The notes beneath the pieces are model-generated. The model worked only from the letters and a program-made list of their open reading frames with translations, was not told the origin of the DNA and did not search any database. The translations under genes and the position numbers were made by a program. This document shows positions 54,610 through 62,383 of a stretch of 62,383 nt of DNA, one piece after another; the stretch's first letter is position 1, and every line of letters starts with the position of its first letter. Location of the stretch: positions 1-62,383 of IMG/VR virus record IMGVR_UViG_3300030102_004440, one strand, 5' to 3'. Origin of the DNA: a virus.

Positions 54610-57600
54610 ATGGCAAAAGTAGACTTCCGCACGCAGGACGGGCTGATAGTCGGTGACGGCAATCTGCAAGTCCTCAACCCAAGTGGAAGCGGTGGCAGCG
54701 AGGCCATCGTCTTTGCGAAGGAGTTCAACACTCACGGTAGCAGCACACTGACTTCATCAGGGCTTGACATCAGAGGAAACACGATAGCAGCGACAGCGGA
54801 CAGCGGTACTGCCAACCTCGACATCAACATCACACCGAAGGGAACTGGCGCGGTCGTCATCTCGAAGGTAGACATAAACGGCGGTACTATTGATGGTGTG
54901 GCAATCAACGGGACATCTGCGACATTCACGAGCCTCAGTCTGAGTGATGGAAACCTCACCAATGCGGGTGACATAAACGCTGACAGCATAAGCGTGGATG
55001 CAGCCGGGACTGGTCTCAACATAGACTTCAGCGGTGCTAACACCACAAAGTCCCTGATAACCCTCGCAGACAATCTAGCAGACGCGCTCAACATCACCGA
55101 GGGTTCGAACTCGTACATGAAGTTCACAACCACTGACGGTAGTGACGAAGCCGATTCGGGTCTGATAACATTCAGCAAGGACACCACCTTCGCCAGCACC
55201 AACATACACAACCTAGGCACGGTCTCCGCTGCCACATCGATAACATCCACTGCATTCGTAGGGCCGATAGACGGCATAGTCGGTGGCAATACGCCCGCTG
55301 CGGGTTCGTTCACAACGCTCAGTGCATCCAGCACCAGTACCCTAGTCGGCACGGTCACGTTAGGGGACGGTAGCAATCCCGGAGTCATCGCTAGCGCTGC
55401 TGGAAAGAACCTCAGTCTATTGCCCGGTGACGCTAGTGGCACTGATGCGAATGGTGGTCGCGTCACCATACAAGGTGGGGCAGGTACAGGCACGGGCACT
55501 GGGGGTTTCATCAAGTTCGAACTAGCACCTCCTGCATCAAGCACGGGAACTTCCTCCAACGCCCATGTGGAGGCATTCACACTGCAAGCCACAACTGCTG
55601 GCGCTAACCCCACTGCCACTTTCACCGGCGAGACGACAGCGCCTACATTCGCCACATCAAATACGACCGCTGGTCTAACAATCAGCAATAATAAGATATC
55701 CGCAGATGGGAGTCAGAGCAACATACACATCACTCTTGAGCCGAAGGGTACTACCGGTGAGGTAGACGTTAAAGCAGCCTTGGACATGAACGACCTCAAC
55801 ATCAAGCATGTCGACACTATGTTCGTGCTCAACATAGATGCGAATCAGGTGGGTTCAGGCTCTACCGACAAGATAAACCTAGGTAGGACGGATAACGTCA
55901 CAATAGGCGGAACTGCATTAGCCGATGACAGCATCGCATTGCAGGTCAACGGTGGTGCGAATGCCACCTTGAACAACGTAGGTCAAACTGGAGGCGCTGA
56001 TGCGGATTACACTGAGGTTCGATTACACGTAGGCGTCACCGAGACCGAGTTAGCCAATGCGACTCACCCGAAGGACTTGGTGGCCCTCGTCTTGCAGAAC
56101 AGCGAGAGCACTGCCTCCCAAGGCTCGAAGGGCATCATATTCGATAGGGTGGCAACCAACCCCGGTACTACGAACGATGGTAGCACATGGGGAATAGGCA
56201 ATACACAAGACGACATAAAGAGGTTCGTGATAGGCTTCGCAGGTCGTAAATCGGGATACGACTACCAAACGAAGGGTACTACCGACTCTCCCCTGAACGA
56301 CACGAGAGTAGCAGACGCGCAACCTCTCTACGTCATGGACGAGGGCGGCAACCACTACATACAACTCGGTACGCATATCGGTGGTTCTGCTACTGCTGGT
56401 AATCTAAACATCATCAACGGAGCATCAAGCGCAACCGCTCCCAACACTATGATTCAGATAACCAACACGGGTGAATTGAGGTTCTACGAGACTGGCGACA
56501 GTCTAAACGCATACATAGCGATTAGAGCACCAACGGACTTAGATGGGGATACTACCAACTACACCCTCACTCTACCTGTAAATGATGGGGCAGCAAACGA
56601 AGTCCTCACGACGGATGGCAGCGGCAACCTGTCTTGGGCAGCAGCCTCCGGCGGAGGCATAGCGCTTACCGACCTGTCCGTGGGCAGCGAGGGCACGCCA
56701 TCAGGGGACGGTAGCCTAGCCTACAACAGCAGCACGGGCGTCTTCACATACACCCCTCCAGTGGACATCACTGGGAACGCTGCTACGGTCACGGTGGCAG
56801 ACGAGTCATCAGACACCACATGCTTCCCGCTATTCGCAACAGCAGCGACCGGAAGCCTAGCGCCGAAGACAGGCACTAACCTCGCATTCAACTCAAGCAC
56901 TGGCCAACTCACTCAGACTGGAGCATCAAGCGCTGATGTCGGTCTTGTGTTGAAGAACACAGCAGCACCCGGTGCTGGTTCGAATGTGAACGGTCAGATT
57001 CTTAGATTCGTGACGGAGAGGGATGGCTCTGAAGCGGGTACGAACAACGACGACCTCGGTTTCATACAATGGTACGGCAACGATGGTGTTGGGAACAACC
57101 AGTCCTTCGGCCAAATAAAAGTAAGGGCAAACGCCGTCGCCAGTGGCAGCGAATCAGGTTCGTTGCAGTTCGCAGTGGCCACCACTACGAGCGGGGGAAT
57201 CGAGAACGTAATGACAATCACGGGCGGTGCAGCAGCAGCGTCCTCCACAGTCACCATAGCCGGGAACTTGGTCGTGGATGGTGCTACCACATCGGTATCC
57301 ACCACTGAACTGGAGGTGGAGGACGCTCTTATCACCGTGGCCAAGGGCAATGCCGACCTAGCCGGTGCAGATGGAGCGGGGTTGGAGATTGAGTGCACTG
57401 GTGCGACGAATCCGTCATTCACCTATCAGAACACACCCGACGCTTTCGAGGCGAACACCCACCTGAACTTGAATACGGGCAAGACGTACAAGATAAACGA
57501 CGTCTCGATACTCAGTGCAACGACAATCGCCAGCAGCGTGACGAGCGCAGCAGGACTAGCGACTGTCGGCACGATAACCACTGGTGTTTGGAATGGGACT

Positions 57601-58137
57601 GCAATCACCGATACGTATGTCGCAAATGACCTGACGATAAGCGGCGGTACGGTAGACAACTCCGTCATAGGAGGCTCTACTGCTGCCGCTGGTACATTCA
57701 CAGACCTGACGGCCAGCAACCTGAGCGTAGACTCGGTTGCAGTGCTCGACACCTCGACGAACACCGCTCAGTCATTCGTCGACGGGACTGGTTTCACCAT
57801 AGCGCAGTTCGCATTCGGCACTTACAGGACTGTCAAGTTCGTAGGGCACGTCGTCAATGACACCACACACGACACTGATGCGTTCGAGGTGCTCGTATCC
57901 TACAAGGGAGATGCTGGCCCTCGTGTGGACAGCACCAGCAACTTCGATGCGGATACGATGATAACCACCTACGCATACATGAGCAGCGGCACTGCGCTAG
58001 GTGGATTGAGCCTAGTAAAGGCAGACCCCGGTACTACCGGGACAGATACGCATATAGCCTTGCAGTTCACGAACAGCACTGGGAGCGACTTCACTGGCTC
58101 GTTTGCCGTGACTGCGACACAACTAATCAAGACATGA
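54610..58137 (+). CDS. Tail fibre protein 2
   Basis: 1175 residues, beta-rich and low in charged helices. It starts MAKVDFRTQDGLIVGDGNLQ, like fibre 3's MAEKDFRVKKGLQVDG, indicating a shared attachment motif. Modules include repeated AGDINADSIS/GSFTTLSAS-type units and the VDGATTSVSTTELEVEDALI module (about 57250-57470) shared with the other fibres. The C terminus (FGTYRTVKFVGHVV, then FEVLVSYKGDAG) resembles that of fibre 1. It likely forms a trimeric shaft with a receptor-binding tip. A strong GGAGGTGA precedes it. Confidence 0.7.
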   Translation: MAKVDFRTQDGLIVGDGNLQVLNPSGSGGSEAIVFAKEFNTHGSSTLTSSGLDIRGNTIAATADSGTANLDINITPKGTGAVVISKVDINGGTIDGVAINGTSATFTSLSLSDGNLTNAGDINADSISVDAAGTGLNIDFSGANTTKSLITLADNLADALNITEGSNSYMKFTTTDGSDEADSGLITFSKDTTFASTNIHNLGTVSAATSITSTAFVGPIDGIVGGNTPAAGSFTTLSASSTSTLVGTVTLGDGSNPGVIASAAGKNLSLLPGDASGTDANGGRVTIQGGAGTGTGTGGFIKFELAPPASSTGTSSNAHVEAFTLQATTAGANPTATFTGETTAPTFATSNTTAGLTISNNKISADGSQSNIHITLEPKGTTGEVDVKAALDMNDLNIKHVDTMFVLNIDANQVGSGSTDKINLGRTDNVTIGGTALADDSIALQVNGGANATLNNVGQTGGADADYTEVRLHVGVTETELANATHPKDLVALVLQNSESTASQGSKGIIFDRVATNPGTTNDGSTWGIGNTQDDIKRFVIGFAGRKSGYDYQTKGTTDSPLNDTRVADAQPLYVMDEGGNHYIQLGTHIGGSATAGNLNIINGASSATAPNTMIQITNTGELRFYETGDSLNAYIAIRAPTDLDGDTTNYTLTLPVNDGAANEVLTTDGSGNLSWAAASGGGIALTDLSVGSEGTPSGDGSLAYNSSTGVFTYTPPVDITGNAATVTVADESSDTTCFPLFATAATGSLAPKTGTNLAFNSSTGQLTQTGASSADVGLVLKNTAAPGAGSNVNGQILRFVTERDGSEAGTNNDDLGFIQWYGNDGVGNNQSFGQIKVRANAVASGSESGSLQFAVATTTSGGIENVMTITGGAAAASSTVTIAGNLVVDGATTSVSTTELEVEDALITVAKGNADLAGADGAGLEIECTGATNPSFTYQNTPDAFEANTHLNLNTGKTYKINDVSILSATTIASSVTSAAGLATVGTITTGVWNGTAITDTYVANDLTISGGTVDNSVIGGSTAAAGTFTDLTASNLSVDSVAVLDTSTNTAQSFVDGTGFTIAQFAFGTYRTVKFVGHVVNDTTHDTDAFEVLVSYKGDAGPRVDSTSNFDADTMITTYAYMSSGTALGGLSLVKADPGTTGTDTHIALQFTNSTGSDFTGSFAVTATQLIKT

Positions 58138-58162
58138 TGGATAGTGAAATTATGGTGACGAG

Positions 58163-61100
58163 ATGGCGGAGAAGGATTTCAGGGTAAAGAAGGGGCTGCA
58201 AGTAGACGGAACTGGAACATCCAGTATAGCGGGCAGTCTAGGAATAGGCACTACGAGTCCAACTGACTCACTAGCCGTAAGAGGCGGAATCAAGATAGGC
58301 GAGTTCAACGACACGGATGGAGCGGGTTATAGTGGTAGTGCCGCACCTAGTTCTGCTAACACAGGGACGGGTGCGGCAGACCCACAGTTAAGAGTCTCCG
58401 GTAGAGCATCAGACCAACCCGGTATCATACAGATGGCCTACTTCGATGCCAACAACTTCTTCGGTGCGACTACTGACTCTACCGCTAACTACACTCTAGG
58501 TAAGATTCAGTTCGCCATGAACGAGAACAGCCAAGAAGTCACCAATGTCGCTGAGATTCGCTCTACCAGCAGACAGGTAGACGTTTCTGATAGTGGTGAT
58601 GGGAAGTTCAAGGGTGATTTGCAGTTCCTAACATCCGATGGTAGCACTTCCGCAGCGTCTCTCACTACGAAGATGACAATCACTGAAGGTGGCAACGTAG
58701 GAATAGGTACTACGACCCCTGTATCGAGATTAGACTTGAACACGGGTGCTTTGTCGTTTGCTAACACCAACACCCAACTCAAACTGTCCGGTGGGTCGAA
58801 TGTTGATTTACAACTTGGTCACTGGGGTAATACTCACATTCTCATAGACACCGATGGGAACGACACAAGCAGATACTTCTCAGTAAGGCATGGCAATGCT
58901 ACGGCAGGGTCTGCAACGGAGCTGTTTAAGGTCACAGAAGCCGGAGAGACTTCGGTGACAGGGAACCTGACAGTAAGCGGTGACTTGACGATAAATGGCA
59001 CGACCACTACCATCGATACGACCAATTTGGCTATCGAAGACAACATCGTTGTCCTGAACAAGAACGTCACAGGGACGCCTGCTGATGTCGATGCAGGTAT
59101 CGAGATCGAGAGGGGAGATGAGACAAACGCCACGTTCCTTTGGGATGAAGGGGGAGACTACTGGGAAGCAGACGGGCCGGGAACTGGCAACAGTTTCATA
59201 GCAAAGAATGCAAATGGATACATCGCACTTGGGCCTCAGAACGGCACTTATGCTCACATCACCACAGATATGAGCAGGTTCTACTTCAACCGTGATTTAG
59301 TCATTGGTGAGAATGCAATCTCATCCTACAACGGTGACTTCGCTATCAGAAGAAATCAGACCACGGACGAGCAGATAACGATTGCCGACAACTCGATGAC
59401 CTTCACATCTGCTGGCAACGATGTTCTGACAATTGACGGAACTAACACCAGACTCGGAATAGGCACTACAAGTCCTACTGCTCAATTAGAGGTTGATGGA
59501 ACTATAAAAGTAGACCCAACTGGAACATACTCGGCAGTAGTAGCTGGTGGCAGTGATACATCTACGACAGCAGGTATAGTGTTTGATGGTGATGCTGATC
59601 TCTTCAGGGAGTCAAATGGCTATCTCAGAAGAATAATCGGTGCCAGTAGCAGCACGATCACAATCGGTCAAACAGGAACTTCGGTATGGAACACCATTGA
59701 CTTGATACCCGGACATAGTGGAAAGGTCAGAATATACTCTGATGACCCCTCCACTAACTCAAGTAATCTACTTACGCTAACAGCAGATGATGGGGTTGTA
59801 AATACTCTTCAGCTACAGGTTGGAAGTGGTGCGACAGTAAGCACAATCAACACCTCTTTCTCCGACAATGACACTTCCCTGATGACCTCCCAAGCAATCA
59901 AGGAGAAGATAGAGAGCTACAACTACATTACTTCTCAGATGACATTCGTTCTGGAGGATGACGATGGGACTGAGGTCTCTATATCAAACGCTGAAGAGAT
60001 TAAGTTCCACAGTGGAAATACGAGCATAGACATCAACTACTCTGATATATCTCCGGGTTCAGATGCAGACCCATTCGACTTGGATTTCAGAACGATACAC
60101 GCTCCTTATCTAAAGACAGGCGATGACAGAGACTTTGCTCCCAATGACTTAGCAAATGACATTAGAGAAATATCAGGAAGATTCTCAACAAAGACAGGGT
60201 TGGAAGATGGCTCTACTACTAACGCTTCTGATTATGTTGATGCTTTGGTATTGGACACATTCACAGGGCATACAGGTGGAGATGCAAACCTATTGGCATT
60301 CGCTAAGAACAGCACAAAAAGAATCTATCACTACCGAGCAGATCAAGATGATACGGATTGGGGGACAGCTTCCACTCTTGCATACATCAGTGATATCCCA
60401 ACAAACACCAACCAGCTGACAAATGGTGCAGGGTTCATTACTGCAACATTGACGACTGAACAGGTTCAAGATATCGTAGGAGCCATGTTTAGTAGCAATA
60501 CGGAGACTCGAATCTCAGCTACATACCAAGACGGTGACGGCACGATTGACCTCGTAGTAGATGACATGACAGCAGACACCAACACGCAGCTCAGCAATGA
60601 GCAGGTGCAGGATATCGTTGGTGCCATGGTCAGCAGCAACACGGAGACAAACATATCCGTGACCTATGATGACAGCAATGGTAAGCTAAACTTCGCATCT
60701 ACCGACACCAACACCACATACTCAGCTGGCAACGGCCTTGTCCTTAGTGGCACCACATTCAAGCTCAACGATCCAGTCAATCTGTCTCAGCTGACAGAGT
60801 CCACTGATGCGACTACAGACAAGATTCTGCTTTGGGATGAGTCTGCGAGCTTGTGGAAATACATGACGCTCGATGACCTTCAAGACTCCATCGACACTAC
60901 AGGAGGAAGCGGGACAACAATCAACAACAACGCAGACAACAGGATAATTACTGGTTCAGGGACTGCAAATACGCTAAATGCGGAAAGCACACTTACTTGG
61001 GATGGTAGCACACTGATAGTGAATGGAGGAACGGGAGATGCGGTATTATCACTAAGGGCAGATTCAGATAACTCAAACGAAAAAGACCAACCATACATAG

Positions 61101-62368
61101 AATTTGTATTGGACGGTGGCACAACACACTCATCAATCGGGCATTCATCTGATGTATTCCATAATAACGATGTAGATAATAACACACTAATTATTGCTAA
61201 CTCAGTAGCAACTAACTCTTCAGGCTCAGGAATAGTGTTCAAGACAGGTGAAACATCAGGACATGAGAATGCAGTAGAAGCATTGAGAATCGGCCCTGAT
61301 AGGAAGATCAGATTCAACGATGAATACACATTCCCACTCAATGATGGTAGTGCTAACCAAGTATTGCAGACAAATGGAAGCGGTGCTCTTACTTTCGCAA
61401 CAATTAGCAGCGGAGGAGGGTCAAGCACCACTGGAGGGTCAAAGCCTGTCGTGTATGTGGACGCTGGCAATACTAACGTCACCACCACTGAAACCACCAT
61501 ACCATTCGACACAGAGGTCTTAGACCCTTCAGGGAATGCCACTCTATCAACTGCCCTTGGTGGAGATGGAACGATCCGACTCGCAGCAGCTGGATACTAC
61601 GAGATTTCATATTCCATACCCATAAACGATGACGCTCCAAGCGGAGACAGCGGTGCTGATAGAACGAGGATATTCGCCTTCATGCAAACGGATGACAATG
61701 AGAATTGGACATCTCCCACTACTGTGACCCAATCAAGGTCACAAGTCTATACGAGAGAAAACTCAGGCGGTTCGGGTCTTAGCACTTCATTCATCTATGA
61801 GCATACTGCTAACGATTACATTAGAATAAGAATAGACGCAGAGAGAACGACAAACATATCCACCGAGACTGGACAGTCACAGATCAGCATAAGGCTACTA
61901 TCAACAGCTCAAGACGATGCATTTGTAATCACTGGTGAAGAATCAGACGACTACATCACTTCTGAGCCCGGTGCTGGTAATGCAAACGGGTTCTTCCCTT
62001 CATATGGTAATGGAGCTCATAACACACTCAAGTCTTCCAGTGGAAGTGACTTTGGTATAGTGATTCCCTTTGATTGCACGTTGCACAGAATAGACTTATC
62101 ATTCGCAAATAAGGGCAGCGAGACTAACTCATCTAATCAGACAATCACGGTATTCAAGAACAGGTCTGCATCCACCACGACAATGACATACAACGCCAGT
62201 GGCACCAGTGGCAACGCATTCACGAAGTCATTCTCATCATTAAGTGGCGATGGCCTATCTTACTCAGCAGGTGATACATTCAACTTGAGGGCGACTGGAT
62301 TGTCAGGATACACAAACACACAAGTCGGCCCTGCGAGAATGACAGCTACATTTTTGAGGACGCAATGA
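58163..62368 (+). CDS. Tail fibre protein 3, mosaic
   Basis: 1401 residues. The N terminus MAEKDFRVKKGLQVDG matches fibre 2. The beta motif GIGTTSP recurs (LGIGTTSPTDSLAVRG, VGIGTTTPVSRLDL, LGIGTTSPTAQLEVDG). The shared module GDLTINGTTTTIDTTNLAIE spans about 58960-59175. Two tandem 47-residue units begin EQVQDIVGAMFSSNTET (60458) and EQVQDIVGAMVSSNTET (60599), a module common in marine phage fibres. A C-terminal beta domain ends ATFLRTQ. From about 58.9 kb the DNA differs from the rest of the window: GATC and AGCT sites appear and GC falls (28% in 61141-61200). The distal part was probably acquired by recombination. Confidence 0.72.
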   Translation: MAEKDFRVKKGLQVDGTGTSSIAGSLGIGTTSPTDSLAVRGGIKIGEFNDTDGAGYSGSAAPSSANTGTGAADPQLRVSGRASDQPGIIQMAYFDANNFFGATTDSTANYTLGKIQFAMNENSQEVTNVAEIRSTSRQVDVSDSGDGKFKGDLQFLTSDGSTSAASLTTKMTITEGGNVGIGTTTPVSRLDLNTGALSFANTNTQLKLSGGSNVDLQLGHWGNTHILIDTDGNDTSRYFSVRHGNATAGSATELFKVTEAGETSVTGNLTVSGDLTINGTTTTIDTTNLAIEDNIVVLNKNVTGTPADVDAGIEIERGDETNATFLWDEGGDYWEADGPGTGNSFIAKNANGYIALGPQNGTYAHITTDMSRFYFNRDLVIGENAISSYNGDFAIRRNQTTDEQITIADNSMTFTSAGNDVLTIDGTNTRLGIGTTSPTAQLEVDGTIKVDPTGTYSAVVAGGSDTSTTAGIVFDGDADLFRESNGYLRRIIGASSSTITIGQTGTSVWNTIDLIPGHSGKVRIYSDDPSTNSSNLLTLTADDGVVNTLQLQVGSGATVSTINTSFSDNDTSLMTSQAIKEKIESYNYITSQMTFVLEDDDGTEVSISNAEEIKFHSGNTSIDINYSDISPGSDADPFDLDFRTIHAPYLKTGDDRDFAPNDLANDIREISGRFSTKTGLEDGSTTNASDYVDALVLDTFTGHTGGDANLLAFAKNSTKRIYHYRADQDDTDWGTASTLAYISDIPTNTNQLTNGAGFITATLTTEQVQDIVGAMFSSNTETRISATYQDGDGTIDLVVDDMTADTNTQLSNEQVQDIVGAMVSSNTETNISVTYDDSNGKLNFASTDTNTTYSAGNGLVLSGTTFKLNDPVNLSQLTESTDATTDKILLWDESASLWKYMTLDDLQDSIDTTGGSGTTINNNADNRIITGSGTANTLNAESTLTWDGSTLIVNGGTGDAVLSLRADSDNSNEKDQPYIEFVLDGGTTHSSIGHSSDVFHNNDVDNNTLIIANSVATNSSGSGIVFKTGETSGHENAVEALRIGPDRKIRFNDEYTFPLNDGSANQVLQTNGSGALTFATISSGGGSSTTGGSKPVVYVDAGNTNVTTTETTIPFDTEVLDPSGNATLSTALGGDGTIRLAAAGYYEISYSIPINDDAPSGDSGADRTRIFAFMQTDDNENWTSPTTVTQSRSQVYTRENSGGSGLSTSFIYEHTANDYIRIRIDAERTTNISTETGQSQISIRLLSTAQDDAFVITGEESDDYITSEPGAGNANGFFPSYGNGAHNTLKSSSGSDFGIVIPFDCTLHRIDLSFANKGSETNSSNQTITVFKNRSASTTTMTYNASGTSGNAFTKSFSSLSGDGLSYSAGDTFNLRATGLSGYTNTQVGPARMTATFLRTQ
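60458..60724 (+). repeat. Tandem 141-bp fibre repeat
   Basis: Two consecutive units begin at 60458 and 60599. Each encodes EQVQDIVGAM(F/V)SSNTET(R/N)IS(A/V)TY. The second is truncated or diverged after about 25-30 residues. The DNA is diverged at synonymous sites, so the duplication is not recent. Confidence 0.7.
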
Positions 62369-62377
62369 GGTGATTAG

Positions 62378-62383
62378 ATGGTA
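62378..62383 (+). CDS. Start of a further gene, probably another fibre or fibre accessory
   Basis: Only ATGGTA is visible. GAGGTGA (62367-62373) overlaps the fibre 3 stop, and the leader is the same as that of fibre 2, which suggests another member of the fibre array. The product cannot be identified. Confidence 0.5.

Noticed and set aside
58163-62368. Assembly chimera as the sole reason for the composition shift in fibre 3
   Set aside because: The frame is continuous, the module shared with fibres 1 and 2 crosses the shift, and the final leader at 62367 matches fibre 2's leader, so real recombination is favoured. A read-level check is still needed.
1-62383. tRNA genes, CRISPR arrays, integrase, transposase or insertion sequence ends
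   Set aside because: No cloverleaf-like stretch, spaced direct repeats or mobile-element genes were seen, and almost every base is inside a well-supported + strand gene.

Overview
The window reads as one long, single-strand structural (morphogenesis) module of a large tailed virus with an HK97-type head. All about 46 supported genes lie on the + strand with almost no spacing: stop and start codons overlap at most junctions (ATGA, TTGA, TGATG). No replication, lysis, integration or tRNA gene is present, so this is part of a larger genome and both ends cut through genes. The host is probably archaeal, but this is inference. In favour are Arg codons dominated by AGG/AGA, Ile dominated by ATA, GGTGA/GAGGTGA ribosome sites, an AbrB-type protein, an Arf-like GTPase and many CxxC zinc knuckles. 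A marine setting is suggested by fibre modules of a type common in marine phages.

Layout. (1) 1-10263, upstream accessory module: a partial coiled-coil gene; the only AT-rich intergenic region, with a 12-bp inverted repeat; two membrane proteins and a membrane-tethered small GTPase; an AbrB-like protein; a Cys-containing protein; a tandem zinc-HTH protein; and several large unknown proteins. (2) 10260-14659: terminase large subunit, a helical/LAGLIDADG protein and a portal carrying two zinc ribbons. (3) 14656-24625, head genes: small proteins, a 47-aa zinc protein not previously delimited, a 1823-aa protein ending in a catalytically degenerate DNA-ligase-like domain, prohead protease/scaffold, major capsid protein and a candidate decoration protein. 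(4) 24635-28360: connector, neck and zinc-ribbon proteins. (5) 28374-33809: tail tube, a SAP-domain protein, tail assembly chaperone with a canonical -1 slippery site, a short tape measure candidate and a distal tail protein. (6) 33814-50367: one 5517-residue giant protein beginning with a LamG-like domain. (7) 50367-62383: hub-like protein, a small protein, three related fibre genes and the first codons of a further gene.

The strongest genome-scale signal is that reading by eye found no GATC and no AGCT from position 1 to about 58.9 kb, where about 230 of each would be expected by chance. Other palindromic tetramers are plentiful. Both motifs reappear together inside the third fibre gene (AGCT from 58920; eight GATC between 59104 and 61885). 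This suggests strong selection against two restriction or methylation targets, and recent capture of the distal part of that fibre from a lineage without that pressure. Other points of interest are the dead-ligase fusion, the viral Arf-like GTPase, the LAGLIDADG protein between terminase and portal, a shared Trp-Glu-Glu-His tail motif in two head proteins, and the frameshifted tail chaperone. Every count and family call here was made by eye.
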